From the NCBI GenBank assembly GCA_964607575.1, contig CAZSLS010000008.1:1-64000 (forward strand): 64,000 nucleotides of DNA, read 5' to 3'. The notes beneath the pieces are model-generated. The model searched no databases. It was not told where the DNA came from and saw only the letters and a list, made by a program, of their open reading frames with translations. Below, in pieces: positions 17,621-26,612 of the stretch. A program made the position numbers and the translations under genes. Origin of the DNA: BS750m-G57 sp964607575 (GTDB lineage Bacteria > Planctomycetota > Phycisphaerae > SM23-33). Each line of letters opens with the position of its first letter. Position 1 is the first letter of the stretch.

Positions 17621-18955
17621 TTACTGATTAGCGATCTTGTCCTTCAGCGTCTGGTAACCGTAGTGGGCCATCAGGTTGTCCAGCAGGACCAGCGCCGTAT
17701 AGTTCTCCGCGACGGGCCATATCCGCGCCACGATGGTCGGATCGCGCCTGGTGATCGCCTCGAGGGCCTTGCTCTCGAGGGTGTATTTGTCGATGGTCGT
17801 CTGCGGTTTGTCGATTGTCGGGGTGGGCTTGACCGCCAGGCGAACCACGATCGGCTGCCCGGTCGACAGGCCTCCGGTGATCCCGCCGGCGTTATTCGAG
17901 TCGAAGACCACCTTGCCATCCTCGGCGTGCATGGAGTCGTTGGACTCTATGCCTGTCATGTCCTTGACCGCGAATCCGGCGCCAATCTCCACGCCCTTGA
18001 CCGCGCCAATCCCCAGCATCCGTCCGAGTTCGGCGTCCAGCTTGTCGAACACCGGTTCGCCCAGACCGGCGGGCAGACCCGTGGCGACTACTTCAACCAC
18101 GCCGCCGCAGGAATCGCCGGTGGCTGCGATCTTGTTGCAGGCCTCGACCATTTCCTGCGCCGCGTCCAGGTCGGGGCAGTTAACGATATGATGCACGCCG
18201 TACTTCTCGCGTATGGCGTCGGGATCCATCTTCGGCGCTTTTTCGCGGATCGGGTCGATCTCCTTCTCGATCTCCGCCAGTATCGCCGTCTTCTCGAGGA
18301 AGCGCATCTCGGGGGTGATCCGCCCGTTGACGTACACTTCCTGGTAGAACGGATCGTAATCGCAGCGCATCTGTTTGTAGGCGTCGGTGTACTTCAACGC
18401 GGTCTCGTGATCCGCCGCGTCGCAGCGAACGCCGGCGATCTCGCGAACGTACGAGAACACATCGATACCGCAGGCCTTGAGGATCTTCTTGGCCACGAAG
18501 CCCGCGCCGACGATCGTGGAGGTATAGCGGCCGCTGAATATCCCCGCGCCGATCGCATCGTCATCGGGCCCGTACTTCATGAACGAGGCGTACGACGCAT
18601 GCCCGGGGCGCGGTGTGCGATTGGTGTCCTGGTACTGCTTGATGTGGATGAAGTGGCGGTCGAGGTTCGGGATCAGGATCGAAAGCGGCGTCCCGTTGGT
18701 GTGGTTCCAGTTGCCTGCGCCCTCGATCGTATCAGCCGCATTCAACCCGGTATAAATCACCGGGAGGTCGGGCTCTTTCCGAGGTGACGACAGTTCGTCG
18801 GCGCCCGGTTTCCTCAGCAGCAGATCTCCGTATATCTCCTGCTCCGTCAACAGCATCCCCGGTGGTACGCCCTCGAGAACGGCGGTCAGACCGTCCTGGT
18901 AGGATCCACCGGCCACTGTAACCTGAAAGCATCTTCCTAAATGACATCCCAGCAT
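17621..18955 (-). CDS. aroC: divergent chorismate synthase homologue
   Basis: 444 residues; bacterial AroC is usually about 350-390. The family is clear: RKPGAD and PRKEPD, RPGHASYASFMKYG, TGLPAGLGEPVFDKLDAELG, AVKGVEIGAGF, NNAGGITGGLSTGQPIV. AroC converts EPSP to chorismate with reduced FMN. However, several normally invariant residues differ. The N-terminal GESHG motif (catalytic His) reads GGSYQDG, GHAD reads GHAS, SARETA reads SGRYTS, and HDPC reads RDPT. An extra 60-70 residues lie between the AKKIL and CPDLDA segments. The ATG at 18955 matches the family start and has GGAG nine bases upstream; an ATG five codons earlier is possible. It may be the organism's AroC or a paralogue with another job. 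Confidence 0.8.
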   Translation of the reverse strand: MLGCHLGRCFQVTVAGGSYQDGLTAVLEGVPPGMLLTEQEIYGDLLLRKPGADELSSPRKEPDLPVIYTGLNAADTIEGAGNWNHTNGTPLSILIPNLDRHFIHIKQYQDTNRTPRPGHASYASFMKYGPDDDAIGAGIFSGRYTSTIVGAGFVAKKILKACGIDVFSYVREIAGVRCDAADHETALKYTDAYKQMRCDYDPFYQEVYVNGRITPEMRFLEKTAILAEIEKEIDPIREKAPKMDPDAIREKYGVHHIVNCPDLDAAQEMVEACNKIAATGDSCGGVVEVVATGLPAGLGEPVFDKLDAELGRMLGIGAVKGVEIGAGFAVKDMTGIESNDSMHAEDGKVVFDSNNAGGITGGLSTGQPIVVRLAVKPTPTIDKPQTTIDKYTLESKALEAITRRDPTIVARIWPVAENYTALVLLDNLMAHYGYQTLKDKIANQ

Positions 18956-19283
18956 GGTTTGTTGCTCCATCTAAGGTTGGTGAGTTTGTTTCGTTTTCAC
19001 AATTCTATTGCGCGTGGAGAAATTATAGCGAAATTGATGTCATAGACAAGTGCGAAACCCAGTGTTTGAACGCCACCAGACTATCGCATACCAGGATTGC
19101 GGAAAGGCACTGTCATGAGAATATCATTTCAGACGACTCTCGCCTCACGCATCTTGATTGCGATGACCGGTTGTTACTCCGTATCGACCGCCGGGGGGCG
19201 TAGGGAACGATGGACTATTGCCCGGGGCGATAGACTCCCACATCCGTCGTGAGACTAAAATATGTATTATGATGCTTTTCTGC

Positions 19284-19312
19284 TTGATTTCCTGGAAGAG
19301 AGGCGATAGTAT
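19284..19312 (+). promoter_or_regulatory. sigma-70-type promoter of the two-CW gene
   Basis: TTGATT (-35) and TAGTAT (-10) are separated by 17 bases, and lie about 60-90 bases before the ATG at 19374. It was found by eye, so the match to a consensus is the only support. The rest of the 18956-19283 interval carries no recognised gene. Confidence 0.5.
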
Positions 19313-19315
19313 ACG

Positions 19316-19337
19316 CGCTGTGAAAAAGTTCACAGCG
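19316..19337. promoter_or_regulatory. CRP/FNR-type operator over the transcription start
   Basis: A perfect 9-base inverted repeat (CGCTGTGAA, 4-base spacer, TTCACAGCG). Its inner part, 19319-19334, reads TGTGA-N6-TCACA, exactly the Escherichia coli CRP consensus. It starts 4 bases after the proposed -10 box and covers the expected start of transcription, so a bound CRP/FNR-family protein would repress the gene at 19374. Confidence 0.6.
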
Positions 19338-19373
19338 TCGCTTGGCGGGTGAAAAATGGGCGAGGGATGCCAG

Positions 19374-19640
19374 ATGAAACGCCGGAACTGTTGGGAATTC
19401 ATGGACTGTGGGCGCGAACCGGGCGGGAAGAGAACCGGGCTGCTGGGAGTGTGTCCCGCCGCGATTCACATAGAATCGGACGGTATCAACCACGGGCAGG
19501 CGGCAGGTCGGTTCTGCTGGCCGGTGGAGGAAACTCTCTTTCCCGCAAACGGCGAAGAGAAAGTCAAGAGATGCCACGCTTGCCCCTTCTTCCAGGAAGT
19601 GAAGAGGCAAGAGGGGGAATCATTCGTCCTGCGCATCTAA
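19374..19640 (+). CDS. two-CW domain protein
   Basis: 88 residues with two CW motifs: NCWEFMDCGREPGG near the N-terminus and a later FCWPVEE, plus CPAA and CHACPF. This matches small proteins called 'two-CW' domain proteins, which occur alone or in sensory proteins and probably bind metal or redox cofactors through the cysteines. It has no signal peptide, so it is cytoplasmic. GAGGGA lies 8 bases before the ATG. The gene has its own promoter with an overlapping CRP-like site, which implies control by carbon, oxygen or another signal. Confidence 0.75.
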   Translation: MKRRNCWEFMDCGREPGGKRTGLLGVCPAAIHIESDGINHGQAAGRFCWPVEETLFPANGEEKVKRCHACPFFQEVKRQEGESFVLRI

Positions 19641-19823
19641 GGCGGATATCGCATAGTGGAAGTCCACGCCGACAACAAAATGTCGACGTACCAGTGCGAA
19701 GGCGAAAACGCCAGGATCGCCAACGCGCACACCTTGTCGGGGCGGTTGACATGCCCGGGCATGGCGCGGGATACTGATCGGGTTGGCGCCGGCGTTGGGC
19801 GCCCAGAGGAGCATGGAGAGCAA

Positions 19824-20942
19824 ATGACCAGACCACTGCGAGCTTGCATCATTTTCCTTGGCACGATCCTGTCTTGTCTGCTCGTATCGTGTTCGGGCGC
19901 GACAACCACCGTGATCGATAACCGCCGGGCGCCGGAAACCTGGACGTTTGTCTCCATGCCCGACTTCCTCAACGTCGACACGACGTATCCCCAACCGGGA
20001 TGGGAGGATGCTCTCGACTACGTGCTCAAAGCAGTCAAAGCCGAAAACCCCGACTTCGTCCTGATCGCCGGCGATTTGCTGATGGGGCGATGGTGGAGCG
20101 AAGAGAAGATCGACAAGTACGCGAAGATCTACTACCCGGCATGGATCGAGAGGATGAACGCTCACGGACTCAAGTACTACACCGCCATCGGCGATCACGA
20201 ACTGGGCGACAATCCCTGGCCTGCGGACCGCGCGAAACTCGTGCCTTCCTTCAAGGCCGCTTTCCGCAACTACATGAAAATGCCCCTCAACGGTCCCGAC
20301 CACATGAAGGGAACAGCATTCCACGTCCTGCACAAGAACGCCCTGATCGTGGCGGTTGATGTCTTCGAGAAGGGCAAGAGTTCCCAGGGCCTGATCGCAC
20401 CGCAGGTCACGGGCAAGCAGCTCGAGTGGCTCGAAAAAACCCTCGACGCTCATCGGTCTGTCGATCACGTTGTCGTCATGGGCCACACGCCGATCCTCGG
20501 CCCGGTGCGAAAACGATCCTCAAGCGGACTGATGCTCCTGGAAGGTCGCCAATCTCCCCTATGGCGGACCATGTCCAAACGCAACGTCGATCTTTATCTG
20601 GCCGGTGAAGTACACGCTATCACCTGTACCCGGCGAGACGGCGTGCAGCAGATCGCTCACGGAGGGCTGTTTGGGTATAACCCGAAGGTCAATTACATGG
20701 TCGTCAAGGTGTCTCCCGGGAAGATGGAACTCACGCTCAAGGAACTTGATATCGTCTGCAAGGGCCCGAAACTCTGGCAGGAAGGGCGCAACCGCCCCAA
20801 GGAAACCGTCCTCATCACCGACGAGATCAAGAAGCGGGGCTATATCGACGTCGGAAGAATGACGATCGACAAGACGAGCGGAAAGCGGACCGCGCGAGAC
20901 AAGACCGGTTATTTTGACGAGACGAATAACCCGAAGAGATAG
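19824..20942 (+). CDS. lipoprotein metallophosphoesterase
   Basis: 372 residues with a lipoprotein signal: hydrophobic residues then LLVSCSG, so the protein is anchored in the envelope. Calcineurin-like phosphoesterase motifs follow: VLIAGDLL (GDxx), YYTAIGDHEL in the GNH position, VVMGHTPI (GH) and AGEVHAIT in the second GxH position. The usual first DxH reads PDFLNVD, so one metal site may differ. It should hydrolyse phosphomono- or diesters on the periplasmic side. GGAGAG stands before the ATG; an upstream in-frame extension of 56 codons has no signal peptide and is unlikely. The next gene starts 153 bases later. Confidence 0.82.
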   Translation: MTRPLRACIIFLGTILSCLLVSCSGATTTVIDNRRAPETWTFVSMPDFLNVDTTYPQPGWEDALDYVLKAVKAENPDFVLIAGDLLMGRWWSEEKIDKYAKIYYPAWIERMNAHGLKYYTAIGDHELGDNPWPADRAKLVPSFKAAFRNYMKMPLNGPDHMKGTAFHVLHKNALIVAVDVFEKGKSSQGLIAPQVTGKQLEWLEKTLDAHRSVDHVVVMGHTPILGPVRKRSSSGLMLLEGRQSPLWRTMSKRNVDLYLAGEVHAITCTRRDGVQQIAHGGLFGYNPKVNYMVVKVSPGKMELTLKELDIVCKGPKLWQEGRNRPKETVLITDEIKKRGYIDVGRMTIDKTSGKRTARDKTGYFDETNNPKR

Positions 20943-21095
20943 AACGCCCGATGCCCCGATGGTACTTCACCGAGCAGGAAAATGTTTGTTGGCTCTCGGG
21001 TTCATGATACAATTGCCGATACTGAAAATGCCCGCGATGGTCGCGGGGTCGAGTCCATCCGGGCAATCCCGGTTCATGACAGGAAGGATTACAAA

Positions 21096-24000
21096 ATGTT
21101 CCAGAGAACAGTATTCACTTTTGCCTTATCGATCGGTCTTCTGGCCGCAACACTTACCGTCGCGCAGGCCGCCGATCCGGAATACTACGTAAAGAAAGCC
21201 ACCTGGCAGGAAACCGTTCAGGCTTCGCGAGAGGCGCTGATTGTGCATTTGAACAAACCGGGTAAGCCCAAGGCGCCCGTCAAACCGATGTTCGGGCCCT
21301 GGTACGAGATCGGTCAGTATCGCGGCGGATTCGCTGCGGCTAACGGGCCCGAAAAGGCGATCGATCTTTCCAAGGGAGACGGGAAGCTCAAGTGGAAACG
21401 GATCAAGGTCTCTGACGGCGTGGTCCACAGTCTGCGCCTCGGCGGCAACAGCGCGTCTTATTTCTACCGCAAGATCACCTCGCCCGGACCGGCGGCGGTC
21501 ATGAGCTACTACGGAAGCGACGACGCATTGGCGGTATGGCTCAACGGAAAGAAGATCATTTCGAATAATGTCGCCCGCGGGCCCGGAGCCAATCAGGACA
21601 AGGCCAAACTCATCTTAGTCCAGGGCGAGAATCATCTCCTGATCAAGATTCATAACCGCAGCGGCGGGAGCGGATGGTATTTCTCGACGTCGGCAAAAGG
21701 CGGCGGGAAGAAGGACATCCGCACCGCGATGCAGGAAGGGATATGGACGCTGGCGGCGCGAGATTTCAACACCGCTGAGATCCGCAAGCAGATGGCGTGG
21801 GAACAGGGCGACAATATATGGGCCGCCGACTGGAAGAAAGGCGATCTCGGCGCATTGGCAAAACGTTACGTCAGTCCGTCCGAGGGCAGCTCGGCTGCGG
21901 CGAAGATCAAAACCCTGGCGCCCGGAGCGAAATCCGCCGGCGACCTCGCGGCGATTCGCAAGCTCTACTACCGCGCCAAGTCCACCCAGGAAGCGCTCGC
22001 CCAACTGTCGCAATTCAACATCAAGGCGCTGCGTCTGGCGATCACGGACCTGACCAAGAGCTACCCCGGCAAGTATCCCGGCAAGTATCTCAAGCAGCTC
22101 GATAAAATCGAAGCCGCGATCACAGACGGCGGCGAAGAGAAGATTCGTGAAATGGCCCAGCAACTAGTCAGCTTCCGCCGCGAAGCGCTGCTGGCCAATC
22201 CGCTGCTGAACTTCGACAAGCTCATGATGGTCAAGCGCAAAGGCGATCTGGGCCTGCCGCAAAACTGGGTGGGCAACTGCACGAAGCGCGGTCCGTTCAA
22301 CAACGAGATAACCGTACTGTCGCCGGTGCGTCCCGACGGGAAGCTGACGACCCTCTACCGTCCTGAATCAAGCGTGTTCGTCGGCGACGTCGATCTGCAC
22401 TGGGACGCCAAAAAGATGCTGTTCTCTTCGCAGTTGAAGAACCGCCGCTACGAAGTTTTTGAGATCGGCGCGGACGGTAAGGGCCTGCGACAGGTCAGCA
22501 AGAGCCTCGACGGGATCGACAACTACGATGCCTGCTACCTGCCGAGTGGGAAGATAATCTTCGATTCTACCGCGGTTTACCAGGGCGTCCCATGCGTCGG
22601 CGGGGGAAGCCAGGTCGCCAACCTGTACGTCATGAATCCCGACGGTACGGGCATGCGGCAGCTCTGCTTCGACCAGGACCACAACTGGTATCCGTCGATC
22701 ACCAACGACGGTCGCGTGCTGTTCACCCGCTGGGAATACAGCGACACGCCGCACTACTTCACCCGCGTGGTGATGGGCATGAATCCCGACGGAACCAATC
22801 AGAGGTCGGTGTACGGGAGTAACTCGTACTGGCCGAACTCGACGTTCTACGTGCGGGCGGTCCCGAACCACTCGTCGCGTTTCGTCGGCATAATCTCCGG
22901 GCACCACGGCGTACCGCGCATGGGCGAACTGATCCTGTTCGACCCCGCCAAGGGTCAGCAGGAGGCCGACGGCGTCGTGCAGCGAATACCGGGCTACGGT
23001 AAAAAGGTCGAGCCGATCATCCGCGACGCGCTGGTCAACAATTCCTGGCCGCGTTTCCTGCACCCGTTCCCACTGAGCGACAAGTACATCCTGACGACCT
23101 GCAAGCTCAACTCGAAGTCGCCCTGGGGCGTTTACCTCGTCGACGTGTTCGACAACATCCTTCCGATCTGCGTTCAGGACGGTGTTGCGATGTTCGAACC
23201 CCTCCCGCTGCGCAAGACCAAACGCCCTCCGGTTATCCCCGAGCGGGTAGACCTGGCGCGCAAAGATGCGATCATTCACATGTCGGACATCTACATCGGC
23301 GGCGGATTGAAGGGCGTCCAGCGGGGTGCGGTCAAGAAGCTGCGCCTCTTCGCGTTCGACTACGGGTATCACAATCTGGCGAACCACACGTATATCGGTA
23401 TAGAAGGCCCGTGGGACGTACACCGTATTCTCGGTACGGTCGATGTCGAGTCTGACGGATCGTCGTCGTTTCACGTACCGGCGAACACCCCGATCGCCGT
23501 CCAGCCGCTGGACGAAAACGGAGCGGCGATGCAGTTGATGCGAAGCTGGTTCGTGGCGATGCCCGGCGAGAATCTCTCGTGCGTCGGTTGCCACGAGAAC
23601 AACAATGAGGCCCCGCCGGCCGCGATGGTGAAAGCCTCCCGCAAACCGCCGCAAAAGGTCAAAGACTGGTACGGACCGGCCCGCGGTTTCAGTTTTGCCC
23701 GCGAGGTTCAGCCCGTGATCGACAAGTACTGCATCGGTTGCCACAACGACAAGCCACGCAAGGGAACCAACCCGCCCGACCTGCGCCACGTGAACAAGAA
23801 GGGCTTCTCCACGGCGTACCGCGTGCTGCAGAAGCACGTGCGGCGACCCGGACCGGAGAGTGATTATCACATGTTCCCGCCGTTGGAGTATCACGCCAGC
23901 ACCAGTCCGCTGATCCAGATGCTCAAGAAGGGACACAACAACGTCAAGCCGGACGCCGAGGCCTACGAGCGGATCTATGCGTGGATCGACCTGAACGTTC

Positions 24001-24938
24001 CATACTACGGGACGTGGGGCGAATTCCGGGCGATTCCCCGCGGGCAGCGCGAAAAACGCAGCAAGTTCCGCCAGCTTTACGCGGGAATCGATGCCGACTA
24101 CGAAGTCGTGCCAAAAGTCGCGACAAAACCGGTCAAGACGATCCTGCCCAAGCCGTTGAAAACTGCGGCACCGGTGAAGATCGCCTGCCCCAACTGGCCT
24201 TTCGACGACGCGGCCGCCAAGACCCTGCAGGGAAATGACAACAAGCGGACGATCACTGTAACCGTCGGCGAAAACAAGCTTCAGATCGAAATGGTGCGCA
24301 TACCCGCCGGGCAGTTCGTCATGGGCGACGCCGCGGGAGCACTCGACGAGAAACCGATCTGCCGCGTGAAACTCGATAAGTCGTTCTGGATCGCGACCAA
24401 GATCATCACCAACGGACAGTACGCATTGTTCGACGCGAAGCACGACAGCCGCTACCTCGACCGCGGCGGAAAGGACCACTCGAATCGCGGTCATCCGCTC
24501 AACAGGCCCGAGCAGCCGGTCATTCGCATTTCGTGGAACCGGGCGATGGCGTTCTGCGATTGGATGTCCAAAAAGACGGGCAAGACCTTCTCGCTTCCGA
24601 CTGAAGCCCAGTGGGAATTCGCCTGCCGCGCCGGCGCCGCCGCCGACAAGAGCGGATCGGGAAGCGTCTGGGGCGCGGGCCTGCCCGCCGCGATGGGCGA
24701 GTGGACACGAACGACCTATCGACCCTACCCCTACATCGCGACCGACGGACGCGACAACGGGAAACCCGCCGGACGCAAGGTCATTCGCGGCGCCAAGGGG
24801 CTCAAAGTACCGGGCGATCGTCGCGATACATACCGCTTGAGCTATCAATCGTGGCAGGGAGTCTGGAACGTCGGTTTCCGAGTCATCTGCCTGGACGAGG
24901 ATCTCAAGAGCATAATAGCGAACGCCAAGCCGAGGTAG
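21096..24938 (+). CDS. exported propeller-cytochrome c-FGE fusion, HzsA-related
   Basis: 1,280 residues with a signal peptide (about 1-25). Four parts are visible. A beta-rich N-terminal domain (about 50-220) looks like a PA14/jelly-roll. A TolB/PD40-like propeller spans about 430-730 (MNPDGTGMRQL, MNPDGTNQRS). A haem region has two CxxCH motifs, CVGCH at 829-833 and CIGCH at 879-883. A C-terminal sulfatase-modifying-factor (FGE-type) domain occupies about 1064-1280 (MVRIPAGQFVMGD, LPTEAQWEFACRAG, NVGFRVICLD). The propeller plus haem layout matches hydrazine synthase alpha subunit relatives. The FGE domain lacks the active-site cysteines (the usual CR motif reads RDTYRLSY), so it is probably a binding module. 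Role: presumably a periplasmic redox or binding protein. Confidence 0.85.
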   Translation: MFQRTVFTFALSIGLLAATLTVAQAADPEYYVKKATWQETVQASREALIVHLNKPGKPKAPVKPMFGPWYEIGQYRGGFAAANGPEKAIDLSKGDGKLKWKRIKVSDGVVHSLRLGGNSASYFYRKITSPGPAAVMSYYGSDDALAVWLNGKKIISNNVARGPGANQDKAKLILVQGENHLLIKIHNRSGGSGWYFSTSAKGGGKKDIRTAMQEGIWTLAARDFNTAEIRKQMAWEQGDNIWAADWKKGDLGALAKRYVSPSEGSSAAAKIKTLAPGAKSAGDLAAIRKLYYRAKSTQEALAQLSQFNIKALRLAITDLTKSYPGKYPGKYLKQLDKIEAAITDGGEEKIREMAQQLVSFRREALLANPLLNFDKLMMVKRKGDLGLPQNWVGNCTKRGPFNNEITVLSPVRPDGKLTTLYRPESSVFVGDVDLHWDAKKMLFSSQLKNRRYEVFEIGADGKGLRQVSKSLDGIDNYDACYLPSGKIIFDSTAVYQGVPCVGGGSQVANLYVMNPDGTGMRQLCFDQDHNWYPSITNDGRVLFTRWEYSDTPHYFTRVVMGMNPDGTNQRSVYGSNSYWPNSTFYVRAVPNHSSRFVGIISGHHGVPRMGELILFDPAKGQQEADGVVQRIPGYGKKVEPIIRDALVNNSWPRFLHPFPLSDKYILTTCKLNSKSPWGVYLVDVFDNILPICVQDGVAMFEPLPLRKTKRPPVIPERVDLARKDAIIHMSDIYIGGGLKGVQRGAVKKLRLFAFDYGYHNLANHTYIGIEGPWDVHRILGTVDVESDGSSSFHVPANTPIAVQPLDENGAAMQLMRSWFVAMPGENLSCVGCHENNNEAPPAAMVKASRKPPQKVKDWYGPARGFSFAREVQPVIDKYCIGCHNDKPRKGTNPPDLRHVNKKGFSTAYRVLQKHVRRPGPESDYHMFPPLEYHASTSPLIQMLKKGHNNVKPDAEAYERIYAWIDLNVPYYGTWGEFRAIPRGQREKRSKFRQLYAGIDADYEVVPKVATKPVKTILPKPLKTAAPVKIACPNWPFDDAAAKTLQGNDNKRTITVTVGENKLQIEMVRIPAGQFVMGDAAGALDEKPICRVKLDKSFWIATKIITNGQYALFDAKHDSRYLDRGGKDHSNRGHPLNRPEQPVIRISWNRAMAFCDWMSKKTGKTFSLPTEAQWEFACRAGAAADKSGSGSVWGAGLPAAMGEWTRTTYRPYPYIATDGRDNGKPAGRKVIRGAKGLKVPGDRRDTYRLSYQSWQGVWNVGFRVICLDEDLKSIIANAKPR

Positions 24939-24943
24939 GGCAT

Positions 24944-25603
24944 ATGCGAGCTGTCGCGCGCAAGATATGGCGGAACAAAGTTCGCCTTGGGCTGATTGGC
25001 GTGCTTGCTCTTGCGGTCTGTGATTGGCACGTTGCCGGCGCGTCGGACGGGCTGGTGTATTCCGAGACCGCCGGGACGCCTCGGCGGGAGATAGCCCTCG
25101 TTCTGGGCACCGCCAAGTACGTCCAGGGCGGACGCATGAACCTGTTCTATTGGCCCCGCATTGAGGCGGCTGCAAACTTGTTCAAATCCGGAAAGGTCCG
25201 GGGCATTGTTGTCAGTGGCGACAACGGGCGCACCGACTACGACGAGCCGAGCCAAATGAAGTCGGATCTTGTTGACTTGGGTGTGCCCGCGCGATTCATC
25301 ACTTGCGACTACGCCGGCTTTCGGACACTCGATTCGGTCCATCGTCTTGAGCGGGTGTTTCAGGAATCGGACTACATCGTTGTCTCGCAGGAGTTTCACG
25401 TCCGCCGGGCTCTGTATATCGCTGGCGATCGTGGCCACAATGCGGTGGGACTGGCCGTCCGAACCCCGGGTGGGTACTGGGGTGCGAAGGTTCGTTTGCG
25501 TGAGGTACTGGCGCGTGCGAAGGCCGTTCTGGACGTACACATCCTTAAGTCTGACCCCAGGTACTTGGGCAATCTCGAGTATGTCGCCAAGCGACCGCTC
25601 TGA
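24944..25603 (+). CDS. SanA/YdcF-like DUF218 family protein
   Basis: 219 residues. One N-terminal hydrophobic segment (about 13-30) anchors the protein, followed by a single DUF218-type Rossmann-like domain: EIALVLGTAK, GIVVSGDNGR, YDEPSQMKSDLVDLGVPA and IVVSQEFHVRRALY. Members of this family (SanA, YdcF, ElyC) affect envelope integrity and vancomycin exclusion; the reaction is not settled. The ATG has AGGTAGGG immediately upstream and lies only 5 bases after the previous stop, so it is likely cotranscribed with the large fusion gene. Confidence 0.82.
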   Translation: MRAVARKIWRNKVRLGLIGVLALAVCDWHVAGASDGLVYSETAGTPRREIALVLGTAKYVQGGRMNLFYWPRIEAAANLFKSGKVRGIVVSGDNGRTDYDEPSQMKSDLVDLGVPARFITCDYAGFRTLDSVHRLERVFQESDYIVVSQEFHVRRALYIAGDRGHNAVGLAVRTPGGYWGAKVRLREVLARAKAVLDVHILKSDPRYLGNLEYVAKRPL

Positions 25604-25643
25604 CCGAAACGGGTCAGGGCGCCCGTGTTTTCACTCTTGGGAT

Positions 25644-26612
25644 TTATCCTCTCCAGGGACGTTTTCTCTTTATGCCTCTTGCGAACAGTCCTTTGAGAAT
25701 CTTCACATCTTCTGCCACCTGGAAGTCGAACATCCCGACACACATGAAATCGGCGCCGTTTGCGAGGGCATACTTGAATCCGCTCGTTGGACTGATTGCC
25801 CCGGCGGCCAGGACTTTGAAGGCAATCCATGGCGCTTCGACCTTCTGCATGAATTCAATAGTCTCGTCAGCTTTCTTGCACCAGACATTATCGTGTTCCT
25901 TTGGATGTCCGGCGGACCAGTACTTCTTGCTGTGCAGAGTTTTCATGTAGAAATCCGGCTTGATCCCCGCCTTCTCGCATGCCACGGGCACTTCGTGCAA
26001 ATGCCCGCCTATCCCCGCGATAACGCCGTTCTTTTTGGCAGCTTCGACAAATCTGCCCAACACGTCGACCTTGTTGTTCCCGACAAGAGAATCTCCGACC
26101 CCGCCCTGAACGTAGACCCCGACCGCTCCGTTGTCGATAGCCTTCTTTGCGTTAGCCGTCAGGTTCTTGTCACTTGCCTTGATTTGCGCGATCCACTGCA
26201 GCTTTCCCCCTTCTTTATTCCAGTATTCTTTCGTTAGTCTCAGAACGTGACTGTCGAGCCTGAGAATAGCCGTATTGACTCCGGACTCTTCACATTTTCG
26301 CCAGGTTTCGAAGATTTTCTCATCCGTAAAATAGTGTTTCAACAGCGAAGATACGTAGACCAGGTCCCGGCTGTGAGCGAAACCGCTGGTGAGGTTCCCG
26401 CCGCATATGATCCTGCTGATATCGAGCTTGCCGATCTTACCCATCGGCATCTTGCCGGTGGCGTTGGTTTTCGACGGCGATCGGGTCTGTCCCCGCTTCG
26501 CCGCCAGGAGAGCCTTCTCCTCGAGACTCATCGCCACCACACCCGCTGTCGTGCCTAAAGCGGCGCTCTTCAAGAACTCACGACGATTTGGTTTGCCTCT
26601 CATCTTTGCCAT
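25644..26612 (-). CDS. Tat-exported TIM-barrel-like protein of unknown function
   Basis: 322 residues. NRREFLKSAAL with the following hydrophobic segment is a twin-arginine signal. The mature part has alternating strand/helix patterns of a TIM barrel: ISRIICGGN, VNTAILRLDS, LQWIAQIKAS, AVGVYVQGGV, GVIAGIGGHL and GADFMCVGMFDFQ. The IGGHLHEVP and MCVGMFDF segments sit at strand ends where a ligand would bind. This looks like the exported, aldo/keto-like or xylose-isomerase-like barrels common in planctomycetes, but I cannot name a reaction. It converges with the DUF218 gene. Confidence 0.7.
   Translation of the reverse strand: MAKMRGKPNRREFLKSAALGTTAGVVAMSLEEKALLAAKRGQTRSPSKTNATGKMPMGKIGKLDISRIICGGNLTSGFAHSRDLVYVSSLLKHYFTDEKIFETWRKCEESGVNTAILRLDSHVLRLTKEYWNKEGGKLQWIAQIKASDKNLTANAKKAIDNGAVGVYVQGGVGDSLVGNNKVDVLGRFVEAAKKNGVIAGIGGHLHEVPVACEKAGIKPDFYMKTLHSKKYWSAGHPKEHDNVWCKKADETIEFMQKVEAPWIAFKVLAAGAISPTSGFKYALANGADFMCVGMFDFQVAEDVKILKGLFARGIKRKRPWRG

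Noticed and set aside
21096..24938. Formylglycine-generating enzyme activity for the C-terminal domain
   Set aside because: The active-site cysteines are absent, so it is not a sulfatase maturase despite the fold.
22368..25175. Long minus-strand frame opposite the propeller-cytochrome fusion
   Set aside because: The sense frame has haem and propeller motifs and a signal peptide; the antisense one has no recognisable domain.
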